The notes under the pieces were generated by a model that did no database searches, was not told the DNA's origin, and saw only the letters and a list, made by a program, of their open reading frames with translations. From CBDIHP01 sp965279195 (GTDB lineage: Bacteria > Planctomycetota > Planctomycetia > Isosphaerales > Isosphaeraceae): 64,000 bases of DNA. The DNA is taken from the NCBI GenBank assembly GCA_965279195.1, contig CBDIHP010000038.1, positions 186,001 through 250,000 of the forward strand, read 5' to 3'. A program made the position numbers and the translations under genes. The number at the start of each line of letters is the position of its first letter. Within the stretch, counting starts at the first letter, position 1. Of the stretch, positions 1-8,974 are shown piece after piece.

Positions 1-624
1 AAGCGGGCGGAGGTCCGCAAGCCGGGGCAGATCGAGGCGGGGCTGGACATCAAGAGCACCCTGACGGTCGAGCGCGCGGCGGCCGAGGCCCCGGCGGAGC
101 TGGCGGACTCGGCGCTCGAAGGTCTGGAACTCGATAAGTCGTTGCCGGAGAGGGAGTTGCTGGTTTACCAGTCCCCCTCGGGCAAGTTCGAGCTGCTGCA
201 CGACCGCGACTGGCACATCTACTGGGACGACACCCGGCTGGCGGTCCTGAAGCGGCTGAAGGACGGGGCCCTGACGGCGCAGTGCAACCTGGCGGCGGGG
301 CCGAACGCGGGCAAGGGGCGGCACCAGGACCCCGGGCAGTTCCGCGACGACGTGAAGAAGGCGCTCGGCGCGAGGTTTCGGGGCATCCTGGCGGAGGGGG
401 AAGTGGAAGGGGCTGATGCCGGGAATTATCGCTACCGTGTCGCGGCGCAGGGACAGGATGGCGAGGTGGGCATTCTCTGGTACTATTACTTGCTGGCCGG
501 GCCGGACGGGGACCAGGTCGTGGCGACGTTCACGCTGGGGATCCCCGAGCAGAAGCGGTTCGGCGATCAGGACCTGAGGCTGATCGGCTCCTTCGAGTGG
601 AAGGAGCGGCCGGCGAGGCCCTGA
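1..624 (+). CDS. hypothetical protein, 3' part only
   Basis: The reading frame is open from the first base of the window, so the 5' end lies outside it; 207 residues are visible. An Ala/Glu-rich linker (about residues 1-50) precedes a compact region of about 150 residues that starts around YQSPSGKFELLHDRDWH and ends with ATFTLGIPEQ and SFEW. This strand pattern resembles small DcrB/PsbP-like alpha-beta folds, but that is an inference from texture, not a motif match. The next gene starts 119 bp downstream on the same strand and ends in a similar region, so the two may be a functional pair. No enzymatic residues are recognised and no function is assigned. Confidence 0.75.
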   Translation, partial: KRAEVRKPGQIEAGLDIKSTLTVERAAAEAPAELADSALEGLELDKSLPERELLVYQSPSGKFELLHDRDWHIYWDDTRLAVLKRLKDGALTAQCNLAAGPNAGKGRHQDPGQFRDDVKKALGARFRGILAEGEVEGADAGNYRYRVAAQGQDGEVGILWYYYLLAGPDGDQVVATFTLGIPEQKRFGDQDLRLIGSFEWKERPARP

Positions 625-743
625 TCGGGGCCGAGCCCGGCCCCCACGCGACTCCTCCCCACCCTGCCCGGCCGCGTCGCGGGACCCGGGCCGGTGCCGG
701 GCCGGCGGGCCACCGCCCCCGGACCACCGAGCTGAGGCACACC

Positions 744-2405
744 ATGAAGACAGCACCCCGGCCGGGGCGGATGCTCGGGCTTGCGATCGTCCTGGCGGCC
801 TCGATGGTCCCGGCCGCCCGCGCCCAGGCCCCCGGCGACGCCGCCAAGCCGGCGCCCCGGCCGACGACGGCCCCGGATCCCTCCCCCTTCGACGCACCCA
901 AGGGCAAGGCGGCCCAGGCCGCGGCCGCGTCCGCCGGCGACAACGCGGCCGACAAGACGGTCCCCTACATCGACCTCACGAATCGCTATCTTTTCCTCGA
1001 GAAGTACACGAAGTTCGAGGAGCGGGCGGTGGACGGCCTGATCGGCCAGTACCGCGTCGGCATCACCGAGGTGCTCCGCGACACGATCGACGTGGCCGAG
1101 GGGGAGCCGAAGACGACCGAGGTGACGCGCCAGACGCTCTTCACCGAGCGGCCGGCGGAGGTCAACGGGCTGGGCATGGTGGCGGCGACGATCCGGAACT
1201 ACTCGCGGTTCCAGATCCGCCCGGACGACGTGGTGCGGAGCGTGGGGCCTAGGCCGCTGGACGGCCTGACCATCTACGTCCGGCCGCAGCAGAACCAGTT
1301 CCCCCTGATCCTGTCGCTGTCGGAGGACCGCCGGCTCCGCGAGCGGGAGTATGAAGTGGCCGCGCGACAGGTGTTCCTGCCGAGCCTGGCGGCCATCCTC
1401 CCCGGCTACGCCGCGCGGGTGGGCGACACCTGGCGTGTCTCCCGGCGCGGCGTGCAGGTGCTGGTGGGCGAGTCGAACATCCGGGGCGAGTCCCTCACCG
1501 GCAAGTTCATCGAGCTGAGGCGCGAGGCGGAAGGACCCAGGCGGGTGGCCGTGTTCTCGATCACCGGCCGGGTCGCGAACGCGTTCGCCGAGACCACCCT
1601 GAACGTCGAGATCCGGTTCACCTTCGTGCCGGTGCCGATCGCCGCGCCGTCGACGGCCGCGGCCAACGACCCCGCCGCCAAGGCGACGACGGTCGGGAAG
1701 ACGCGTCGCGAATCCGGGCCGATCGACACCATGGAGGCACGCGGGGGCATCACCGACGTCCGCATGGCGCGGGTCGCCACCGGCATCCTCCCGGGATCCA
1801 AGAACAAGAACCTCAAGTACAAGGCGAGCCAGGAGCTGACCCTCCGGCGCCAGATCGGCGTCATCGGCGACCCGCTGAACCTGCCCGAGATCCCCGCCTC
1901 CACCGACGTGAACACCTGGCTGACGTACGTCGACGCACAGGCGCGGTTCTTCTTCCACCACCCGCAGGAGCTGCTCCCGCCCGAGCGTTACCAGTTCGTC
2001 CCCACCGACAGTTCGGGCAACATGGTGACGCTGGTCAAGAACCGACCCGAGGGGCCGGACCTGGTGCGGGTCTCGATCTACGACCGGGAACTGAAAGAAG
2101 AAGACGTCCGCGGCCTGCTCGCCGCCGAGTGGGAGCCGACCAAGCTGGAAGTCATCAAGGGGTCGGAGGAGTGGCTGCCCGAGTCCGACTGGCCTGGCAT
2201 GAAGGTCTTCCGCGTCGAGGCCGCCCTCAAGACCGGCGAGCGAGCCAAGGGGTCCAGCCGCCTCCACTACGACGGCTACCTGCTCCAGCTCGGACCCCGC
2301 CTGAACGTGATCGCCGTCGCCACCACCCCGCGCGACACCGTCAGCGGCTTCCGCCGCGACGTCGAGCAGATGCTCAAGACGTTCAAGGTCGGCCCGGGGA
2401 ATTGA
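744..2405 (+). CDS. secreted hypothetical protein with signal peptide
   Basis: This is a 553-residue protein of unknown function. The ATG at 744 is chosen because it gives a clean Sec signal peptide (basic start, hydrophobic LGLAIVLAASMV, cleavage after ARA) and has GAGG about 8 bases upstream; the frame is open further 5' but that stretch is proline/arginine-rich and has no signal sequence. A Pro/Ala-rich linker (about residues 30-75) leads to a globular region. The last 140 residues (about 415-553) resemble the C-terminal region of the preceding gene (strand-rich, ending FRRDVEQMLKTFKV), which suggests related periplasmic or surface proteins. No catalytic motif is recognised. The gene is followed by a block of palindromic repeats. 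Confidence 0.85.
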   Translation: MKTAPRPGRMLGLAIVLAASMVPAARAQAPGDAAKPAPRPTTAPDPSPFDAPKGKAAQAAAASAGDNAADKTVPYIDLTNRYLFLEKYTKFEERAVDGLIGQYRVGITEVLRDTIDVAEGEPKTTEVTRQTLFTERPAEVNGLGMVAATIRNYSRFQIRPDDVVRSVGPRPLDGLTIYVRPQQNQFPLILSLSEDRRLREREYEVAARQVFLPSLAAILPGYAARVGDTWRVSRRGVQVLVGESNIRGESLTGKFIELRREAEGPRRVAVFSITGRVANAFAETTLNVEIRFTFVPVPIAAPSTAAANDPAAKATTVGKTRRESGPIDTMEARGGITDVRMARVATGILPGSKNKNLKYKASQELTLRRQIGVIGDPLNLPEIPASTDVNTWLTYVDAQARFFFHHPQELLPPERYQFVPTDSSGNMVTLVKNRPEGPDLVRVSIYDRELKEEDVRGLLAAEWEPTKLEVIKGSEEWLPESDWPGMKVFRVEAALKTGERAKGSSRLHYDGYLLQLGPRLNVIAVATTPRDTVSGFRRDVEQMLKTFKVGPGN

Positions 2406-2420
2406 GCCCCGACTCGCGTC

Positions 2421-2551
2421 CTTTGGAGTGCGGAAGCCGAGCTTCCGCTTTCCGTTGGGAATCGGCAGAGGCGGAGCTGTCGAAGTCCCGTCGGCCTCGG
2501 CTGCGTGCGGGCTGGAGTAAAGCGGAAACCCGGCTACCGCACTCCAACGGG
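2421..2551. repeat. A-family palindromic element (copy A1)
   Basis: The left end reads TTTGGAGTGCGGAAGCC and then GCTTCCGC; the right end is the imperfect inverse (AAAGCGGAAACC ... CCGCACTCCAA). GCGGAAGC/GCTTCCGC forms a perfect 8-bp hairpin in the left arm. It begins 15 bp after the stop of the upstream gene, in the gap between two convergent genes. Confidence 0.75.
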
Positions 2552-2654
2552 GGGGCGATGTGGTCCGCCGGGGCTTCCGGGAACGAAAACCCACGGACAC
2601 CCTTGTCATGATGCCCCGGCCGACGTCGAGCGGTAAAATCGGGCGCGGGTCGAA

Positions 2655-2836
2655 TGCGCTGGGCGCGGGTCTCCAGACCCCGCCTCAACCTTCGCCGCGC
2701 CCTACCCCATAACCGGGTCTCCAGACCCATTTGGGAACCTCCCCGCATCGGGGCCCTTGATTCTCGGGTCTGGAGACCCACCCTTGTGGTCGGCGTCTCA
2801 GGGCAAGGGCGGGGTCGGGAGACCCGCGCCCAGCGC
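2655..2836. repeat. B-family palindromic element (copy B1)
   Basis: The outer arms of 29 bp (2655-2683 and 2808-2836) are inverted copies differing at one base and begin GCGCTGGGCGCGGGTCTCC. Each arm contains the smaller palindrome GGGTCTCCAGACCC or its variant. Two further GGGTCTCCAGACCC-type palindromes lie inside. There is no ORF of its own. It sits between two A-family pieces, which suggests nesting. Confidence 0.85.
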
Positions 2837-2864
2837 GGGGCTCGGCGATCCCCCCGGAGAAAAA

Positions 2865-2892
2865 GGCGGCAGCCGGACTGCCGCACTCCAAA
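2865..2892. repeat. A-family fragment (copy A2)
   Basis: GGCAGCCGGACTGCC forms a stem, followed by GCACTCCAAAG, the typical right end of the A element. The stem bases differ from other A copies (GGCAG/CTGCC in place of GGAAGC/GCTTCC) but still pair. It ends just before the stop codon of the TPR gene at 2897. Confidence 0.6.
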
Positions 2893-2896
2893 GAGG

Positions 2897-5764
2897 TTAC
2901 TTGATCTCTTCGCGGGCCTTGAGGGCCTCGGGGTGCTCGGGGTCGCGTTTGAGGATCTCGTCGAGGATCGCCTTCGCGGCGTCCTTCTCGCCGAGGCCGA
3001 GTCGGGCGCCGGCGAGCTTGACCTTGAGGTCGTCGGCCTTCTTGGGTTTGAGGCTCAGGGCGACCTCGTATTCCTCGACGGCCCCGGCGAACTTCTTCTG
3101 GGCCGACAGGGCGTCGGCCAGGAGGACGTGGCAGCTGGGGTCGTAGACGTCGATGTAGAGGCACTCCCGCGCCCACCTCTCGGCGTCGGCGTAGGCCTTC
3201 GCCGTGAGGTTGCGCTCGGCGAGGGTCTTGCGGACGTCGATGTCGTCGGCGTCGTTCTCGGCGAGGTGGGCGAGGTCCTTGAGGAGCTTCTCGGGGGCCT
3301 TCTGCCTCAGGTGGACCCGGGCCAGGCTGGCGATCCACTTGGAGTGCTGCGGGTCGTCCTTGCGGGCCATCTCATAGAGCGCCTCGGCCTCGTCCAGCTT
3401 GCCCTCCTTGAGCTTGAGGTCGGCCAGCAGATCGACCACGCGTTCGTTGGGCTTCCTGGGGTCGAGGGCGGGCTCCAGCACCTCCATCGCGGCCTCGTCG
3501 TCGCCGATCGAGGTCAGGAGCCGCGCCTTGACGTAGCTGGCGAGCGCGTGCTTCGGAGACAGCTTGAGCGCCTTGTCGGCGAGCGGCCGGGCGAGCTTGT
3601 AGTCGCGCCTGGCGTAGTGCTCATAGGCCATCCTGGCGTTGAGGTCGGGGTCGTCGGGCTTCGCCTTGAGCCGCTTCTCCAGCTCGGAGAACTTGATCGG
3701 CTTCTCCTCGCTGACGCGGGTGCGGATGGTCTTGAGCACCTCGTCGAGGAACTCGATGTACTTCGCCTCGAAGTCCTTCTTCTCGACGTTGAAGCACGAC
3801 TTCACCGCCTGATCGGTGGTCTCGCCCCGGCGGTAGGCGTCGAGGAGCTTCATCAGGGAGTCGGGGCCGAAACGCTTGAGCATGTACTGGGCGTAGAGCT
3901 GCGCCTGGCAGTAGGCGAGCTGGCGCTCGTCGGCCTCGGTGGGGCGGATGAAGCCGAGGTTGATGGTGTCGAGGTTCAGGAGCCGCCGCGCGGGGACGCG
4001 TTCGAGCAGCATCTTGTTCCAGGGCTGCGGGCGGGGGTAGCCCTCGCTCTCGACGGCCAGGGCCTCGGTGTACCAGTGGGGGATGTTGAACCGGGTCTGC
4101 TGGAGCGTGATCACGTGCACGATCTCGTGCTTGAGCACGCGTGCCCAGTTGAATTGCTGCTTCGACGACCGGGGGCTCGCCAGCGCCACCACCTTGCCGG
4201 TGCAGGCGCCGACGGTGGGGATGAACGGCAGCGCGACCGTGCGGCCCGAGAACTTCTCGTGGTCCTTCATGATCTGGACCGAGGTCGAGACCGGCGGGTT
4301 GTAGCCGAACCGGGTCGTCAGTTCGCCGTGGATCGATTCGAGATATTTGGCCATGTACTTGCCGAGCAGCGTGTCCTGCTCGGGGTCCACGAGCACGCTG
4401 TAGTGGGCGCTCGTGACGGCGGTGTACTTGGCCATGTGCTTGAGGATCTTCTGCATGTTCTCCGCGCGGACGTTGAAGGGGTCGGCGGAAAAGGCGGCGT
4501 CGAACAGCGACCGGGCCTCGGCCTCGCGTCCGATCTGCATGTAGAGCATGCCCAGGCCGATGCGGGTGTCGGCCCGCTCGGGGTCGGCGGCGATGCCCTT
4601 CAGGAAGGCCCGCTCGGCGTCGGGATACTTGCGGCGGTCGGAGAGCCGCTCGGCGAGCGCGGCGTAGAAGATCGCCGGGCGGGGATTGATCGACAGAGCC
4701 ACGGCCTCGGCCGCGAGGTACCCCAGCGGATCCACCAGCAGGCGGCAGGACGCGGCCAGCCGCGCCAGGGCGTCCTCGTCGCGGGGGTTGGCCTCGACGG
4801 CCTTCTTCGCGGCGGCGTGGGCGTCCTTGAACCGCTCGTCGGAGATGTTCAGGTCGGCGATCAGGACATTGGCCGCGCCATAGGCCGGGTTGATTTCGAG
4901 GGCCCGCTCCGCCTTCTTGCGGCCCGCGGCGAGCTTGTAGCCTTGCAGGTCGGCCTGGCCGAGCGTGACCAAAACTTCGGCGGCCTGGGGGTTGATTTCG
5001 AGGGCCCGCTTGAGTTCCTTCTGCGCGTCGCCTTCCTGGTAACCCGAGAGGAACAGGCGACCCTGGAGCCAGGCGGCCTGCCAGCAGTTGGAGTCGAGCT
5101 GGATGGCCGGCTCGTAGAGGTTATTGATGAGGGAGTTGAGCGACTCGCCGAGTTCCTGGCCGCGGGCGTTGGCCTTGTAGTAGCGTTCGGCGGCCTGGCC
5201 GACGATCAGGAGGGCCTCGGCGTCCTTCCCGACGGCGGCCTCGTGGGCGTTGTGATAGGTGACGAACCACTTGTACGACTCGTCGGCCTTCTTGCGGTCG
5301 CCCCGGGCGTCGAGCAACTGGGCCTGGACCCAGCGCGCCAGGAGGTGCTCGGGCTTCGCCTTGAGGGCCTTCGCGACGGCCTCGTCGGCCTTCGCCCAGC
5401 GGCCCCGGCGGAAGTTCAGGTCGGCGAGCCGGGCATTCAGGTCGGCGTCGTCGGCCTTCGCCTTGAGCGCGGCCGTCAGGGTCTCTTCGGACTTATCGAG
5501 TTGCCCCTGGCTTTCGAGGGCATTCGCCTTGCCGAGGGCGACGGCATTGGCAATCTTCGGGTCGTTCGCGGCCTTCTTTTCGAGGGCCTCGAAGGCTTCG
5601 AGCGACTCGCCGTAGCGGCCGGTCTGCCAGAGTTCCCTGGCGCCGGCGACCTCCTTCGCCAGTTCGCCGCCGGCCGGCTCCTTCTGATTCGGATACGCCA
5701 GGGCCGTCGCGGCCCCGATCGAGATCACTGCCAGACTCATCCCGAGGATCGCTCGTCGCAGCAT
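2897..5764 (-). CDS. secreted TPR protein with peptidase-MA (gluzincin) domain
   Basis: A 955-residue protein with an N-terminal signal peptide (about residues 1-24, hydrophobic core MSLAVISIGAATALAY). Tetratricopeptide repeats run from about residue 35 to 440 and again from about 700 to the C-terminus. Between them is a metallopeptidase-like region with HEIVH at about residues 544-548 and, some 15 residues later, WYTEALAVESEG, which supplies a plausible third zinc ligand; this is the arrangement of the peptidase MA family. The ATG at 5764 has a good AGGAGG ribosome site. It is transcribed divergently from the polyketide operon. Role is inferred to be an exported or periplasmic TPR scaffold with possible protease activity; substrate unknown. 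The zinc-site reading is strong, activity is not proven. Confidence 0.88.
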   Translation of the reverse strand: MLRRAILGMSLAVISIGAATALAYPNQKEPAGGELAKEVAGARELWQTGRYGESLEAFEALEKKAANDPKIANAVALGKANALESQGQLDKSEETLTAALKAKADDADLNARLADLNFRRGRWAKADEAVAKALKAKPEHLLARWVQAQLLDARGDRKKADESYKWFVTYHNAHEAAVGKDAEALLIVGQAAERYYKANARGQELGESLNSLINNLYEPAIQLDSNCWQAAWLQGRLFLSGYQEGDAQKELKRALEINPQAAEVLVTLGQADLQGYKLAAGRKKAERALEINPAYGAANVLIADLNISDERFKDAHAAAKKAVEANPRDEDALARLAASCRLLVDPLGYLAAEAVALSINPRPAIFYAALAERLSDRRKYPDAERAFLKGIAADPERADTRIGLGMLYMQIGREAEARSLFDAAFSADPFNVRAENMQKILKHMAKYTAVTSAHYSVLVDPEQDTLLGKYMAKYLESIHGELTTRFGYNPPVSTSVQIMKDHEKFSGRTVALPFIPTVGACTGKVVALASPRSSKQQFNWARVLKHEIVHVITLQQTRFNIPHWYTEALAVESEGYPRPQPWNKMLLERVPARRLLNLDTINLGFIRPTEADERQLAYCQAQLYAQYMLKRFGPDSLMKLLDAYRRGETTDQAVKSCFNVEKKDFEAKYIEFLDEVLKTIRTRVSEEKPIKFSELEKRLKAKPDDPDLNARMAYEHYARRDYKLARPLADKALKLSPKHALASYVKARLLTSIGDDEAAMEVLEPALDPRKPNERVVDLLADLKLKEGKLDEAEALYEMARKDDPQHSKWIASLARVHLRQKAPEKLLKDLAHLAENDADDIDVRKTLAERNLTAKAYADAERWARECLYIDVYDPSCHVLLADALSAQKKFAGAVEEYEVALSLKPKKADDLKVKLAGARLGLGEKDAAKAILDEILKRDPEHPEALKAREEIK

Positions 5765-5823
5765 GCCGGCCTCCTGTGTCGGAACCCTTCCAGGCTAACA
5801 GAGCGACGACGCCCCGTGCCAGG

Positions 5824-5865
5824 CCCCTGGAGTGCGGCAGCCGCGCTCCGGCACTCCGAAGGGGC
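5824..5865. repeat. A-family fragment (copy A3)
   Basis: CCCCTGGAGTGCGGCAGC and the inverse GGCACTCCGAAGGGG form a short hairpin between the divergent TPR and methyltransferase genes, so it lies in or next to two promoters. Only a collapsed form of the element remains. Confidence 0.6.
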
Positions 5866-5928
5866 TTCCGGTGCGCGCGGGGGTGGCGTATCTTCGGTTC
5901 TCCAGGAACGCGTCCGGGGAGATTGGGC

Positions 5929-6630
5929 ATGCCGGGGTTGGCGGAACGGCGACGTCAGGCGGAGGTGATGGACCAGCCGGGGCTGGATCGGGGGGAGCAC
6001 ACGCAGGCCCTGGAGGCCCTGAGGCGGATCAACCGCATCAGCCTGGTGGCGGACACGCTCTGGAAGGAGATCCGGGCGTACTGCAAGGCGCACCCGGGCC
6101 CGGTCCGGCTGCTCGACGTGGCCACCGGGGGCGGGGACTTGCCGATCCGCCTGGCGCGCAAGGCCCGGGCGGAGGGGATCGACCTGGAGGTCTCGGCCTG
6201 CGACATCAGCCCGGTGGCGCTGGCCCATGCCGAGGAGCAGGCGCGCGTCGCGGGGGTCCCCGTCCGCTTCTTCCTCCACGACGGCATCGCCGCCGCCCCG
6301 CCGCAGGGATACAACATCCTGACCTCGACCCTGTTCCTCCACCACCTCGACGAGCCCGAGGCGATCGCCTTCCTCCGGGGGCTGGGGGAGTCGGGCGACC
6401 TCGTGCTCGTGGACGACCTGGAGCGCAGCCGGCTGGGCTACTGGCTCGCCTGGCTGGGCGTGCGGCTGCTGTCGCGGTCGAAGGTCGCCCACGTCGACGG
6501 CCCGATGTCGGTCGAGGGGGCGTTCACCCTGGCCGAGGCGCGACGGCTGGCCGACGAGGCGGGCTGGACCCGCACGAGCCTCCGACGCCGCTGGCCCTGC
6601 CGATTCCTGCTGATCGCGAGGCGTCCTTGA
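5929..6630 (+). CDS. class I SAM-dependent methyltransferase (polyketide operon)
   Basis: A 233-residue protein with the class I SAM-binding motif LLDVATGGGDLP (about residues 61-72), an acidic residue after strand 2 (ACDIS, about 91-95) and a motif-IV-like segment NILTSTLFLHHLDEPEA. It probably methylates a hydroxyl or ring carbon of the polyketide product. The ATG at 5929 is preferred over the longer open frame because the upstream part is repeat-derived and unlike the family. It is the first gene of a three-gene operon and its stop overlaps the start of the next gene (TTGA). The arrangement with a flavoprotein and a type III polyketide synthase resembles phenolic-lipid clusters such as Streptomyces srsABC; exact substrate is unknown. 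Confidence 0.88.
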   Translation: MPGLAERRRQAEVMDQPGLDRGEHTQALEALRRINRISLVADTLWKEIRAYCKAHPGPVRLLDVATGGGDLPIRLARKARAEGIDLEVSACDISPVALAHAEEQARVAGVPVRFFLHDGIAAAPPQGYNILTSTLFLHHLDEPEAIAFLRGLGESGDLVLVDDLERSRLGYWLAWLGVRLLSRSKVAHVDGPMSVEGAFTLAEARRLADEAGWTRTSLRRRWPCRFLLIARRP

Positions 6631-7781
6631 CCTTAGCCGCGACCGAGACCTACGACGTCGCCATCGTCGGCGCGGGCCCCGCCGGCTCGATCGCCGCGCG
6701 ATCGCTCGCGGGTTCCGGCCGGAGCGTCCTCCTGATCGACCGCGCCCGGTTCCCCCGGCCGAAGGTCTGCGGCTGCTGCCTCAACCCCCGCGCCCTCGAC
6801 GCCCTGACGCGTGCGGGGCTCGGGGAACTGCCAACCCGCCTGGGCGCGGTGCCGTTGGGTTCGTTCGAACTGGGCGCGAACGGCCGCCGGGCGGTCCTCC
6901 GGCATGACCTGGGTGTCGCCCTGTCGCGCGACGCGATGGACCTGGCCCTGATCGACGCGGCCCGCGACGCCGGGGCGACGGTCCTCACCGAGACGACCGC
7001 GAGCCTGGTCGGCGCACGGACCCTCCGGCTCGACGCCGGGGGCACCGAGCGTTTCGCGTCGGCGTCCTCGATCATCGCGGCGAACGGGCTGGCGGACTCG
7101 TTCCGCGAGCACGTCGCGGGCGAGCCCGAGCGGTTGGTCTTCGAGCCCGAGTCGCGGATCGGGGCCGGGGCCGTCGCGCCGAGGATCCCCCGGGGCTACG
7201 AGCCGGGCCGGATCTACATGGCCTCGGGGATTCGGGGCTACGTGGGGCTCGTGGGGCTGGAAGACGGCCGGTTCGACATCGCGGCGGCCTTCCGTCCCGA
7301 GGCGGTCAAGGCGGCCGGCGGGTTGGGACACCTGGCGGCGCGGATCCTCGAAACGGCGGGGTTCCCCGGGGTGCCGGGCATCGCCGACCTGGCCTGGAAG
7401 GGGACGCCGCCCTTGACTCGCCGGGCGGTCACGCTGGCGTCGGCGGGGGTTTTCCGGGTCGGCGACGCGGCGGGGTACGTCGAGCCGTTCACCGGCGAGG
7501 GCATGGCCTGGGCCCTCGACGGCGGCCTGGAGCTGGCCCGGATCTTGCACGAAGCCCTCGGCCGAGCCGACCTGGCGTCGGCGGAGACGGCCGAGCGGCG
7601 ATGGCGACGGGCCTACCGGGGGAGGATCGCCCGGTCGCAGGTGGTCTGCAAGCTCGCGAAGCTCGCGATGCGGACACCCTGGATGACGTCGGCGATGGTG
7701 CGTGTGCTGGGGGTGTGCCCCGGGGCGGCGCGGCCGTTCCTGCGGTCGATGCACAGGCCGCGCCTCGGGGCGGCGGTTTGA
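6627..7781 (+). CDS. FAD-dependent oxidoreductase (geranylgeranyl-reductase-like)
   Basis: This 384-residue flavoprotein carries the dinucleotide-binding motif VAIVGAGPAGSIAARSL (GxGxxG at residues 15-20), a cysteine cluster VCGCC (residues 47-51) as in reductases and hydroxylases of the geranylgeranyl reductase group, and the second FAD motif GDAAGYVEPFTGEGM (about residues 278-292). It likely hydroxylates or reduces the lipid polyketide. The start is taken as the TTG at 6627 because it overlaps the methyltransferase stop by the sequence TTGA, the usual sign of translational coupling, and places the FAD motif at the normal distance from the N-terminus; no ATG fits. Confidence 0.87.
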   Translation: MTLAATETYDVAIVGAGPAGSIAARSLAGSGRSVLLIDRARFPRPKVCGCCLNPRALDALTRAGLGELPTRLGAVPLGSFELGANGRRAVLRHDLGVALSRDAMDLALIDAARDAGATVLTETTASLVGARTLRLDAGGTERFASASSIIAANGLADSFREHVAGEPERLVFEPESRIGAGAVAPRIPRGYEPGRIYMASGIRGYVGLVGLEDGRFDIAAAFRPEAVKAAGGLGHLAARILETAGFPGVPGIADLAWKGTPPLTRRAVTLASAGVFRVGDAAGYVEPFTGEGMAWALDGGLELARILHEALGRADLASAETAERRWRRAYRGRIARSQVVCKLAKLAMRTPWMTSAMVRVLGVCPGAARPFLRSMHRPRLGAAV

Positions 7782-7826
7782 CGGTTCGGACGTGTCGGTG
7801 GGCCATACCCATCCCAAGAGGTGATC

Positions 7827-8927
7827 ATGCAAGGACCCGCGCTACTGGGGATCGGGACCGCGGTCCCGGCGCTGCGGATCTCCCGAGCGGAGTCGGTGGA
7901 CGCCGCCCGGGCCCTGTGCGCGGAGGATGACGACCAGGCCGGCGTGCTGGAGAACCTCTACCGCCAGGCCGGTGTCGAGTCGCGGCACATCGTGCACGGG
8001 GCCGACGAGTTCCGCCGGATCGTCTACGGCGAGGGGGACGTCGACACCGTCTGGGTCTCCGACTTCAAGGGGGACAAGGGCCCCTCGACCGCCGAGCGCA
8101 TGATCCGCTACGAGAAGGAGGCCCCCGCCATCGCCGAGGCCGCCTGCCGCGAGGCCATCGCCGCCTCGGGCGTCGCGCCGGGGGAGTTCACGCATCTGGT
8201 GACCGTCTCCTGCACCGGATTCGCCGCCCCGGGGGTCGACATCCGCCTGATGAAGTCGCTCGGGCTGCGGGCCACGGTCGAGCGGACCAACGTCGGCTTC
8301 ATGGGGTGCCACGGCGCCCTCAACGGCCTGCGGGTCGCGCGCGGGCTGTTCGCCGCCGAGCCCGACGCGAGGATCCTGCTCTGCGCGATCGAGCTGTGCA
8401 GCGTGCACTACTCGTACGGCTGGGACCCCAAGCGGGTCGTCGGCAACGCCCTGTTCGCCGACGGCTGCGGGGCGGTTGTTCTGGGCGCGGGGGAGGAGGA
8501 GGCCGGGCTCAGGCTGGCCGCGAGCGGGGCCTGTCTGTTCCCGGATTCCGAGCCGGCGATGGCCTGGAACGTCCGCGACCACGGGTTCGACATGGTGCTG
8601 TCGAGCAAGGTGCCGAATCTGATCCAGGCCAACCTCAAGCCCTGGCTCTCGGCCTGGCTGGATAAGCAAGGATTGAGCATCGAGGACATCCGATCCTGGG
8701 CCATCCACCCCGGCGGCCCCCGGGTGCTGACCGGCGTTCAGGACGCCCTCGGGCTGCCGGCGGGGACGACGGACGTCTCGCGGATGGTCCTGGAGCGCAA
8801 TGGCAATATGTCGTCCGCGACCGTGCTGTTCATCCTCAAGGAGATGCTTTCCCGAGGCATGTCCGGCCCGTGCGTCGCCATCGGCTTCGGCCCGGGGTTG
8901 GCGGCGGAGGTGGCGCTCTTGCGGTGA
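7827..8927 (+). CDS. type III polyketide synthase (chalcone/stilbene synthase family)
   Basis: The 366-residue enzyme has all three residues of the thiolase-fold catalytic triad: Cys129 in VSCTGF, His294 in IHPGGP and Asn327 in GNMSS, plus the family loop GFGPG near the C-terminus. Such enzymes condense malonyl-CoA with an acyl-CoA starter; bacterial members of this type commonly make alkylresorcinols or alkylpyrones, which suits the methyltransferase and flavoprotein upstream. The start is the ATG at 7827, 5 bases after AAGAGG; a GTG at 7821 is too close to that site. The gap to the oxidoreductase is 45 bp, so this is the third gene of the operon. The starter acyl chain cannot be read from sequence. 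Confidence 0.95.
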   Translation: MQGPALLGIGTAVPALRISRAESVDAARALCAEDDDQAGVLENLYRQAGVESRHIVHGADEFRRIVYGEGDVDTVWVSDFKGDKGPSTAERMIRYEKEAPAIAEAACREAIAASGVAPGEFTHLVTVSCTGFAAPGVDIRLMKSLGLRATVERTNVGFMGCHGALNGLRVARGLFAAEPDARILLCAIELCSVHYSYGWDPKRVVGNALFADGCGAVVLGAGEEEAGLRLAASGACLFPDSEPAMAWNVRDHGFDMVLSSKVPNLIQANLKPWLSAWLDKQGLSIEDIRSWAIHPGGPRVLTGVQDALGLPAGTTDVSRMVLERNGNMSSATVLFILKEMLSRGMSGPCVAIGFGPGLAAEVALLR

Positions 8928-8933
8928 GCCAAC

Positions 8934-8969
8934 CCTGGAGTGCGGGAGCTTGCTGCCGCACTCCGGGTG
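8934..8969. repeat. A-family element, collapsed hairpin (copy A4)
   Basis: CCTGGAGTGCGGGAGC and GCTGCCGCACTCCGGG pair around a TT loop. It starts 7 bp after the polyketide synthase stop and ends just before the convergent HAD gene stop, so it could also serve as a bidirectional terminator. Confidence 0.7.
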
Positions 8970-8974
8970 GACGG

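Noticed and set aside
567..2609. 680-codon minus-strand frame opposite the secreted protein
   Set aside because: No start signal and a composition typical of antisense high-GC frames; the plus-strand protein has a signal peptide and normal codon use.
2654..5968. 1,104-codon plus-strand frame opposite the TPR gene
   Set aside because: Antisense shadow starting inside a repeat; the minus strand encodes clear TPR units and HExxH.
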